In this document: in pieces, positions 47,401 through 58,200 of the stretch
Numbering within the stretch: position 1 is the first letter of the stretch
How the letters are laid out: every line of letters starts with the position of its first letter
Assembly (NCBI GenBank): GCA_020698575.1
Contig: CM036239.1
Location: 9,943,263-10,007,262, forward strand
Source of the DNA: Bostrychus sinensis
Taxonomy: Eukaryota > Chordata > Actinopteri > Gobiiformes > Eleotridae
Length of the DNA stretch: 64,000 bases
Reading direction: 5' to 3'
Notes under the pieces: generated by a model
What the model saw: only the letters and a program-made list of their open reading frames with translations
Told to the model about the DNA's origin: nothing
The model's database searches: none
Translations under genes and position numbers: made by a program

Positions 47401-48542
47401 TAAATGACTACCTGCTAGATGTTTTTCTCGACATGCATGTAAACGTAATGAGTAATCTTACCAGTCCAACCCAATAGCTCCAACCAGGGGGAACATGCTC
47501 TACCCCTCCAGCTTCTGCGTGTCCATACTTAAACAAACAAATTATTATTTTAAATATCAATGGAATGCAGTTGATATGTTCAAGAAAGGCAAGATTATGA
47601 ATAAATGCATTACTGACACTACTGTTAAAATGTGACTCACCTGGTTAAGATATTTTCCAGCAAAGAAGGTCTGATAGCCAGCAAAAGCTTTCAGTAATGC
47701 AGGGAATGTGTGACCCTCCTCACTCTTTTGCCATGCTTTGCTACTGCAGTTGCCCTCTATCGTGTTGTTGATGACATGGTGGTTATGAGGATATTTACCC
47801 GTAAGAATACTCGCTCGGCTTGGGCAGCACAGTGGACTGGCCACAAACTGACAGTTAACAGAGGAACAAAATAAAATTAGAAAGCTGTTGTGAATTAAAT
47901 ACATATCACCTTAACAATAAGCAATACATAGTAGTTATAATTAGGTTAAAACACTTACTGCATTTGTAAATGATATCCCAGCATCTCCTATGAGTTTTTT
48001 TGTCTTGCTTAATGGGGTCTGAAATTAAAATACACACATGATATGATGAAATGTCTAATAATGATTAACAACGACTAATGAGTTGAATAATATTAAAATA
48101 ACTACAATAACAGGTTGTGACATGCAGACACATTCTATATTATTTAAATATATTTAACACAACACTAGTACACAATCAACTAATACACTGGAAAGTTGAT
48201 CATCAAAAATGTTGTTTACTAAAAGCCGTTGGAGCAGACTGAACGCACAAAAACACTGTGTCATTCTCAGATGATGTGTTGCACCAAGAATGTAACTCTA
48301 TTACACAGTCCTGAAAACCATTACAATGTACACTACATGCAACTCTTGACAATGACAAAACCCCAACTTGCATTTTATTCAGTTTTACTGACCAGTCCCC
48401 CGTTAGCGATGTCCAGGTCGTCCGTAAGAATTACAACGATATTTGGTTTGCGATAGGATTTAGCAAACTCCCCGCTGCTAAAAGTGACGCAGATTAACAG
48501 ACAATTCAATAATCTCAGTAAACCGCAGCGTAAACTGGCCAT
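44472..48542 (-). CDS. gns: N-acetylglucosamine-6-sulfatase (glucosamine (N-acetyl)-6-sulfatase)
   Basis: Fourteen coding exons on the minus strand: 48542-48393, 48018-47959, 47847-47641, 47527-47462, 46475-46377, 46293-46126, 46024-45942, 45868-45750, 45639-45536, 45432-45331, 45237-45127, 45027-44917, 44824-44664, 44547-44472, totalling 538 residues (human 552). The enzyme removes 6-sulfate from N-acetylglucosamine ends of heparan and keratan sulfate in lysosomes; loss in humans causes Sanfilippo syndrome type D. A signal peptide (MASLRCGLLRLLNCLLICVTF) is followed by the metal-binding TDD (residues 40-42). Sulfatase signature 1 is LCCPSR, with C77 the residue converted to formylglycine. 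Signature 2 is GYQTFFAGKYLN (127-138, active-site K135). The calcium ligands SDNGYHTG fall at 311-318. C-terminal blocks ECFPDCVCEDSYNNTYACVRT and LQSCSG.SCRTPGV match GNS. Several N-x-S/T sites are present. It is head to head with tbc1d30. Confidence 0.96.
46837..47165. mobile_element. Non-autonomous element (AGTAGGGTGACCACCT family), copy 2
   Basis: It starts AGAGTAGGGTGACCACCTCAAA and shares ordered blocks with 2225-2716 (GGGACGGACTC, GTCTATAAAACAT, ACATTTTGCAAA, CACAGGGGCAGCAA). The right end is missing. It lies in gns intron 4. Confidence 0.5.
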
Positions 48543-49292
48543 TTTAAAAAAGAAACAATAAACATACGAGGCAGCCTCGCCTCAGAGCTTAACTAGAGCC
48601 TTATAACATGTTAAATACTGCCCTTTCTGAACAGAAGGTTCGGCCCATGGATGTATTATGGTTCGGCCCCCTCACTGCGACAGCACTTCCTGTTTGTGGT
48701 CACGTGCTGCTCGGCTACGGAAGCCGGAGTCACCTGAAATACAAACGCTGATGCCATCATTTCTAAGTATTTTTTTTAAATAAAGTGTTAAGTAGTGATC
48801 AAGAGAGTATTTCATTTACGCACGCAATTTTAATTAAACATAAGCTATAAAACATTTCATTCACCACCGACAGATTAGTTAATTAAGTTTTAAAGCATTA
48901 ACATTTTCTAAAACAAAATTTTGAGAAGTGCACTTTAAAGCGTGATATGAATTATTAGTTTATTAATTGATTGATGCACCGATCACTCAATTATTGTGGT
49001 CAAATTACTGCGCCTCACCTATGCACCTGTGGCAGGAGCAAGAAGTTTTGGAGTGGGCTGTCCCATTTTGCAGTGCCACAGGGGGGCAGGACGCAGACTC
49101 CGACACATTCAGGACAGAAAATAAAAAGCTGTCGGGGCTGTCCTTACCTACCGAGAGGCTAATGGAGTGCTCCAGGAACTCTATCCTCCTCGAAACAGCA
49201 AACTTTTGTCAGGTGTCACTTCATTGATTAAAAAAGCAGTGGGTGAGTTCGTGACGAGTACAAACATAACAATGTAGTTTGAGTTCAGGACA
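48543..49292. promoter_or_regulatory. Shared gns / tbc1d30 head-to-head promoter region
   Basis: This ~750-bp interval separates the divergent start codons. The gns-proximal part (48640-48740) is GC-richer. It holds an E-box GGTCACGTGCT at about 48698-48708 (minus strand AGCACGTGACC, 8 of 10 to the CLEAR consensus GTCACGTGAC), an ETS-like ACTTCCTG at 48685 and a CGGAAG at 48718. The tbc1d30-proximal part is AT-rich, then has the presumed 5' untranslated region, which contains an out-of-frame upstream ORF (48967-49227). TFEB/MITF control of gns through the E-box is inferred. Confidence 0.55.
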
Positions 49293-52200
49293 ATGACGGC
49301 TGAGGTGAAATTAATCGGGACTGAACTTTTGGAAGTTGACATATGTGACGACAGCGGCTTCTGTTTCGAAGAAAGCGGTGGCTTTGTGAACTCTTCAGAC
49401 TTCTTTCAGGATGGCTTTGCAGACTTTCAGCAGTGGACAGGTCCCATCGAGTCACCAAGTGACACCTTTGCGCCTCCGGAACAGCAACAAGTCCAACCGG
49501 GAGCGCCTCCTGGCAATGCCAGCCATGGGACCAGCGCTGCTGTCAGTGACGCGGACTGTGAGACCGAGGGGCATGATGTGAGCGCTCCGCGGGCGTCCAT
49601 AGTGGACTGTCTGCTGGTGGAGCTGTATGAGACGTACAGCGGAGGCAGCAGGAGACATTTGGACAGCTTCGACAGCTCCACAGAGGCATCCGGGCCTGAG
49701 GGTTTTCTGGGTCGCAGCAACACCGCGTCCAGCTTCCTCCAGGAACTCCAGGAGAAACACACCAGAAGGCATCAGATGAACTATTTGGCCCAAAAGGGTG
49801 AGGAAACCGCATCCGTTTACGGTGTTAACTTAAATCTAAAATCAATGGGCCTGTAGGTGACACGTGTAATGTGATTGGCATGACATCTGGTACCATATAT
49901 TAAACCATCACTCTCTCAGACGAGTCTTTTGCCTTTACAAACACTGCCAACAAATATGTGTCACTCTACCACAGAGTCGCCTGGGAGAGTTCAGAGGTAG
50001 TTATCTTTGCATTGTCACTGCTCTGAATCCTTCAGTAAACACAGGCTGTGTGGTGTAGCCTGTGTGAGTCCCTATGTGAGGCTGAGTCAAGACAAACAAT
50101 GCATAGTGACAGACCAGTTTCATAGTTTCACAGGTTCCTTGTGTGTAATATGATAAAATGTGACAAGGAAGACTAGTTCTTGATAATCCGCCAGGTAAAT
50201 AAGGAAACACCGAATAAAGTAAATTCTTGACACTGCAATGTGAACAAATTTCATGTTAATATGTTTTCAAATACACAAAGCCTGCTATGTGCCAAATATG
50301 ATTTAACTACAGAAACTATTGTGATGTTTTCCCCTCACACTTGAGGAAATAATTTAAAACTGTATAACTGCGCTGCTTTATCACACAAAATAAGGCCCAC
50401 TTCTTATACTAATGTCATTGAAATTTCTTTTTTAAATTTTTGCATTAGACAACTTCTGACACTTTGACACCGTAAGACCAATTAGCACCGTGAAAATTAA
50501 AGGACTAAAACACCAAAACAAACAATAGTCAATCTGTAGTCTCTTAACTCTTACTCTATTTATATTTTACCACATGTATTAATAATATGAATAAATTACA
50601 ATAAAATGAAATTCTTCATTTTGAATGTTTTAGGTGTTATGAAGGCTATGTCAGGCTAGTTTCATTAAAATTCCAAAATTGAATTTTGATTGGCTACTTT
50701 TTGACGTCCTTCCTTTTTATTTTCAGCCCCTGAAGAGTTGCAGTCTATTATTCAGGAGGTCAAGTACCGCACTGGTTTACAGTCAGCCAAACTGATTAGA
50801 CAGCTGAAAAGACGAGACCGACTCAACAAGAAGCTGCAGAAGAACTATGACATTATCACAGCGTGTCTTCAGGCCGTTTCACAAAAGCGACGTAAGAAAC
50901 TACTTACACAGACAGACGATGATGGCTATTTTTTCCTTTCGCCTCTATGGTTTTGTAACCTAATTAACATAATGGGATATCATGTAATGTTGACATCATT
51001 ATCATGTTTTATGTGGTGAGTTGTAAAGGTGCTGGGGTGCTTTGGGTTGTGTTTTTTAAAACTTTATTACACTAAAATACACTTAATGTTTTTTGTCTAC
51101 ATGCGGCGGTGCAGCACTAAAGGAGGTAGAGTATAATTCACACCTTTGCCATTCAGCAAGAACATTAATAGCAAATAGGTACAGCTAGGTCACTTGTATT
51201 GTGATTGTTTGGTTAGAATACTATATGTGTGATACAAGGTAGTTGATAGGTTAGGAAGGATGAGTGCAGTTGCAAAATTCTGTTAGAAAATTTTTGTTAA
51301 CAAAATGGCATTAGGGAATAATATCATCCTCACAGCCCTTTTATGTTAGAATCAGAGCTTGACATTAACACTAGCCACTTTGGTTGGATTATTTACATGA
51401 ATTTGAACTACTTTAGCTCTGACTTTCTGCTACTATACTTATAAATCCCCACAATTTAAAAGGAAATCATCAGTGGAGAGACACAGTTAAGCTCTTAACT
51501 GAAACAATGTTAAAAAAAGAGAGAGAGACAGACCAAAGCAAAAATATACAGATTTTCTGAGGTTATTTTCTTTTTGACAATGATAAAATACAATTTTAAA
51601 ACTACCTTTTCAGTGGTTTTTAAAAGAATTCTAAAAAAACACAGATTATTGTCTTATATACTACACATGAATCAGCATTTTAACATCTAAAAATGGCTAG
51701 TAACCTTTAAAGAACCCTAACCAAAATAGCCAGTGAGCAAAAATGTTAATGTCAAGCCCTGGTTAGTATGTTAGTAAGTGGTTTCTAAAAACAAAAGCAG
51801 TTTAGTAGGTAGGTTTCAGAAGCACCATCCTGTGTTTGGGACCAGCATTACCTCATCTGTCTCCAGCCCTCCGCGCTGGCCCCTCCCTCAGTGACGCTGG
51901 ACCGGAGGAGGTGTGCAGCATCAGCAGCAGCATCATCCACCACGGGCAGCACAAACCTTATTTCTCCATCACTTCTCGGCTATTTTCATGCTTTTCTATC
52001 CACTGCTATGTGTAGACGAGACGTGGGTGGAACTGAACCTCACTGCTGACGCTGTTTAGTGAAGGAAAGCTCTACCATTTTGTGTGTGTCGGGTATACAA
52101 GGAACCGGAAAAGAGATTCAGGACTGTGGCCAGTTCAATCGATAAACTTCGTCCAAAGAGCGAGCGTGAATAAGCCATGGCTGTACGGACCTAGGCCTGC

Positions 52201-55200
52201 TTATGCCACCGCCAGACCAGGCCGCTTTGAGGACAAGCGGAGGATGATGTGATACGGGCTGAGCTGCAGTACATTTCCGATGAGGCAGGAGCGTCTGTCC
52301 GCCGCCGGCAGGAGGCCGAGGGTGGGCGTCAAGCAGCGGCAGCACAGCTCGGGAGGGGTCGGTAATATCATAAGCAGCGTTCTCAAGAAACGCAACGGGA
52401 TATCCCGGAGTGCACCGCGGCTGCTCTGCACTTTAGAGCCAGGTGACGCTCTACACAGCATACAGTAATGCTCAGCACTTTTTTGGGTTGTGGCTTTGCA
52501 GAAAATATTAGGCAGCCACATCTGACAACACGTGCTATCCCAAGTTTTCTTCATCTATCGTTCATCAAGTCCATAGTCAAAAATGTGCAGCTTCCTAGGA
52601 AATACGTGTAGGCTTTTTGATAATAACATGAAGTTGTGTTTGGTCCAGACTACTACTTCTTAAGCGATCTCTTTAACTGTCCCTTTTCTTAGCTCATGCG
52701 TTTAATTTGCGTCACTGTTCAGATTGCTACCTTTATCCTTCTCCCAAGAGCAACAACAAAAGTGGACAGAAGGTGTCCTTTACTACGCGTGTATGGACAC
52801 ACGTCTCCTGTCAGCTGTGGGGGACTGGTGACAGGGAAGTGGGAGGGTTTTCTCTGTTAATCCTTCTGTCAGAGGGAAACCGCCGAATAAACCAGGAAAG
52901 AATGGCGCACGACAATGCGACTGACGAGAGACACACAGGTTGTGCACTTTCATCTTTTGACTTTTAACTTTTGTTTCTTCAGCGGTGAGATGTAGTTTCC
53001 AAAGAAAGGAGGTCGTCGAGACGACAAATGGCCGCTAGCCAGCTTAAGCTAAAGCCAGTACCGTTCTGCTTGACTAGATTAGTTTTTAATTTCCGATTGG
53101 TCCCACGAAGGATTTACAGAGTTAAATATTTGCTCACAAGTACGAATGTAAGGGTTTGTTTGCGTGCCAAAGTTATTTCTAGTGAAAAAAAAAAGATTAA
53201 AACGGGGATTCAGCACCACGCGAAAAGGGACAGCGATCTGCTTCCGCAGAGATTATTAAGAGACTAAATACTAACGCATATTGTTCAGCCTGCGTGACCT
53301 AAATTCACATCGACATTCAAATTATGCTTTAAGTATAAACTATAATTCTACTATGAAGAAGTAGGCAACGGTACAAAGGTATAAAAGCCAAACCAAACAC
53401 ACGGTGTCTATGCGCTCTGATCACTGCAGGGCTAACTGTGACTGGCTCTGCTGTGCTTTGTCACAAACTATTCACTTTAAAGTTTCTGTCTGCCCTAAAA
53501 GTTGTTTATGAATCATGGTGACTCAGGGAAGTGGAATATAAGTAGGCCTATTTCAGTCTAATGTTTACTGTTGTCACACTGAAGCTGTTTGTGGAATGAA
53601 TTGTCACAGCACTTTTATCCTTCCCCTGAGGGGAAAGGGGATCGGGACTTTACTAAACAGACATCTCTGTATTTTTAGGTGTTGACACAAGGCTAAAGTT
53701 TACCATTGAACCATCCATCGGGAAGAATGGATTTCAGCAGGTAGGCTACATATACTACTATAGCCTACTGTATGTCAGAACTAAGGAAGTAGATAGGCCA
53801 AACAGATTTTCAAGTAAAGAATGTGTTAAATATGTGTTTAGTTGGCTTTCAGTTCAGTTTTTAAATTGTTCTTAATTGTTTTCCACACAGTGGTATGATG
53901 CCCTTAAATCAGTAGCAAGGCTCCCCACTGGAATACCAAAAGAATGGAGAAAAAGGGTACATTTCCTCTGAAAGACAACTGCATTTTTTATTAATCTAGA
54001 CCACTATGACAAAAATTACAATGTATCAGTTGGAAGATTTTTCATATGAAGTATTTTATGTTGCTTTTGTAGGTTTGGCTAACACTAGCTGACCAATACC
54101 TCCACTCTATATCCATTGACTGGGAGAAGACACTTCGGTTTGCTTTTAATGAGCGTAGTAACCCAGATGATGACTCACTTGGCATTCAGATCGTCAAGGT
54201 AACCTTTACAACCCACACACATCTTATTAAAGTATGCCTTAGCTTTTGAATAAAAAGACATAACTAAATATTTCTGTCAGGCACTGTAAATGTACATTGA
54301 AAACACCGTGATCTGTTATTATATTAATATAATGCATATGGCTTTCCCCCTGGGCAGGATCTCCACAGGACGGGCTGTAGTTCTTACTGCGGTCAGGAGG
54401 GAGAGCAGGACCGAGTGGTGCTGAAGAGAGTCTTACTGGCCTATGCTCGCTGGAATAAAACTGTGGGTTATTGTCAAGGTTTTAATGTACTGGCTGCACT
54501 CATACTAGAAGTAACGGAAGGCAACGAGAGCGATGCACTTAAGGTACACTTAAAACATTTATCTTTTTTTTTTTTTTTTTTTACAACCTTTTTGTGTTTA
54601 GTTTAACACTGGGATCTGAACATGTGATTTCTTACTCTATTGTGTTTAAAATCTCTAAAGGTGATGATCTACCTAATTGATAAAGTTTTGCCAGAGAGTT
54701 ATTTTGCTAACAATTTGCGGGCATTATCAGGTAATAAAAAAAATCTGAAAATGTAACATGTTAATGTCTATGATGCCTTCAGTCTTTGTTATTCAATTTC
54801 TTCAGTGGACATGGCAGTGTTCAGAGATCTGCTGCGTTTGAAATTACCAAGACTCTCGCAGCATCTCCACCACCTGCAGAAAGCTGCCAATAAGGAGGCT
54901 GGAGGTATAGCTAAATGCACAGTTGGTAACATACATTTGTTTACAGTAAGTATTGATTAAATCCACAATTTTCCTTTAGGCAGCTATGAGCCCCCTCTGA
55001 CGAATGTGTTCACTATGCAATGGTTCTTGACCATGTTTGCAACCTGTTTGCCAGCACCCACTGTGCTAAAAATCTGGGATTCAGTTTTCTTCGAAGGCTC
55101 AGAAGTACTGTTTCGAGTTGCGCTTGCCATCTGGGAACGACTGGGAGAGTAGGTCAACCAATATATTATGTAAATCCTTAGTCTTAGCTCTCAATAGCTA

Positions 55201-58200
55201 AATTAATAATGTGAGCCATTGTTTACAGGAAGATAGAGTACTGTCAGACTGCAGATGAGTTTTACAGCACAATGGGTTGCCTGACTCAGGAGATGCTGGA
55301 GCATAACCTCATTGACCCTGCTGAGCTCATGCAGGTAAGAAAAAACACATCAATGGAGCACAACAGTGCCCACCCCCCTCTGGTGCCAGAAGTGACTTTG
55401 CCATTCATATTTCCCCTAGACTTAAAAAAAAAAAAAATGCGTATATTAAAAGTTTAAAAGTGTGAGGGAGGATCATCAGCTCTGTGGTAATGCAAAATGA
55501 TAACACAATTAATTTCTATCAAAAAGATTAACAAAAACTTGAAAATTTAGCAAAATCTGTTTGTAACATTGCCTTTTGAAAAGTTTTAGATACGATTTTA
55601 TAGTGAAATTAATTGTTTTATGGCTATGAGTTACCACATTGCTGATTAGCATCCCTCAAGCCGTTAAACTTTTAATATACAGATTTTTCAAAAAGTAAAT
55701 GGGAAAAATGAATGGGAATTGTACTTCCGAAACTGAGCTTGACCAGTCACTGTTGCGGTCTATTAATTGGAAGGTTAAATGTTGTTCATTGTGTTTTATA
55801 TTCTCTTACCTTTAGGAAGTTTACTCCATGGCAGTGTTTCCCTTTCCACAACTGGCTGAGTTGAGAGAGAAATACACCTACAACATAACACCCTTCCCTA
55901 CCTCAGTCAAACCAAACGGCAGGTTAGTCACCCGCTGAGGAGCTGATACTGGCCGTATGCAGGATTTTAGAAATACTGAGGTCCATCATGTTGACAGCCA
56001 GTTTAGGAATTGTTTAGGCCTCATTCAGTCTTGGTTTAGGCCTGGTTTGGTCCTTGTTTAGATCTGGTTTACTCCTGGTTTAGTCCTAATCTACACCTGG
56101 TGTAGTCCCGGTTTAACCCAGATTTACTCCCGATTTAGCCCAGGTTTAGTCCGGGTTTAGCCCAGGTTTAGTCCGGGTTTAGCCCAGGTTTAGTCCGGGT
56201 TTAGACTTGGTTTACTCCTTGTATAGTCCTGGTTTAGTCCTGTCTTTTTCACAAATAAGTCCTGGTTTAGAGTATTTTTTCTGGTTTAATTCTGTTTTAG
56301 TCCTGTTTTTTTAAGCTGGTTTACCGTATTTTCCGGACTATACGTCGCTCTGGAGTATAAGTTGCACTAGCCAATAAATGTATAATGAAGAAGAAAAAAA
56401 CGTAAGTCGCACTGGACTAGTCGCATTTTTTTGGGGGGGGGGGGGGGGATTTATTTTACAAAATCCGACACCAAGAACAGACATTTCATCTTGAAAGGCA
56501 AGTTATAGTAATAATAGAATAGAGAACAACAGGCTGAATAGGTGCGGTTTGCTAACGTAACACATTGATGGTTATTCAGCTACATGAAGCATAAACAACG
56601 AACTGAATAGGTGTCTTGTATGTTAACGTAATATATTAATAGTTATTCATATAACTATAGCATAAAGAACATAATATAACAAGTTCACCAAACTCATGAT
56701 CTCACTCCTAATCGCTAAATCCTTTAAATTCTTCATCCTCGGTGTCGCTTCTGAACAACTCCACCAACTTCGGAGGTAGACGAAGCTCCGCTTCCTCCTC
56801 TGCGTGGCTGTCGTCAGACTCAGCATCAGTTCCATTTCCAATTATTCCGCTCTTTCTCAGTTGTCTTTATAGCCTAAGTTGTTAGGAGTAATGTTTACAT
56901 TTTAAATTGTCAGTGGTCCAGGTGCAGCAGATGCTGGTACACAAGCCTAGAGCGCCCTCTAACCAACACCTGAAATATTTTAATACTATATATGTTACAC
57001 CTGAGTATACGTCGCACCCCTAGCCAGACTATGAAAAAAAAGTGCGACTTAGTCCTGAAAATACAGTAGTCCTGATTTAGTCCCAATTTATACCTGGGTT
57101 AGTACTGGTTTAGTGCCAATTTATACATGAGTTAGTCCTGTTTTTTTCCTGGTTTAGATCTGGTTTAATCTAGCAATAGAAAAATACTGAGGTCTGGACC
57201 TCTGTGGTGCGTATGGTCATGGTTGCCCGCTGCCTTATTTTAAAAACTACTTGTTAATGTCTGTTTGTCTTAGCAGTGGTCTTGGCAGCTGGGAGAGCGA
57301 CGACGATGCTGACATGGATGACGAAGACGCTATGGTGACAGCACTTGGTTGTTTGGGGCCACTGGGAGGTCTGCTGGCTCCTGAACTGCAGAGATACCAG
57401 AAACATCTCAAGGGTCAGTGTAAACAAAAATGCACTTGAGATTTTATTTGCAGCAGCCAAGGAAAGCAGCCAAGTGGGACAAACTACTGCCCCAAATCTT
57501 GATGCTGTGATGTAATCTATTTGCCCTAGACAAATCTCAGGGTTTCTGCAGAGTCTTAAAAAGTCTAAAAAAAAGTCTTAAATTTAAAAATCTGACTTTA
57601 AGGCCTCAAAAAGTCTTAAATTTGCAGAGATTGAGAGTATCCAGTCTTATGCCATATAAATTTGATGCAACTACTACCTGCCTACTGAAATGCTCAAAAG
57701 CAGAATACCGTTGCTGACACCAAAGTGCTTTGCGGCATTCATAGTCGCAAATTTGTTTGTTTGAAAAGGGATAGTGTACATTAAACATCATTTAATCAAT
57801 ATTAAACAATGTAAATGCACCAGAGTTTGTTGATTTAGGCTCATTTTCATCAGTGTTCCCTTTGCCAATTTTAAAAAGTTAACCTAAAAAAAAACACAAG
57901 CAAATGGCAGGCTTGAGAACTGGGTCTTAATTTTTCTTTGGACCTTTGAAGACCATTGTTAAAGTTTTACTTTTTTGAACCCTGCAGAAACCCCTAATCT
58001 TCACTTGAACTCCCTTAATTCTGACAATCACAAAAGAGACAACATATGGATTAACTTAACAAACATGACTATTGATGTAGTGGAAACTAGAAATATATTT
58101 TTCAACAATTATTCCCCTAAATTTGTTTCTCAATAAACAGATGGTAGAGGATTTTTGTTTTAGTTTTACATATGAAATCTTTTTAATTGCAGACCAAAGA

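Noticed and set aside
49427..49812. Three overlapping minus-strand frames of 89-113 codons
   Set aside because: They are antisense shadows of the GC-richer tbc1d30 exon 1 and have no splice or homology support.
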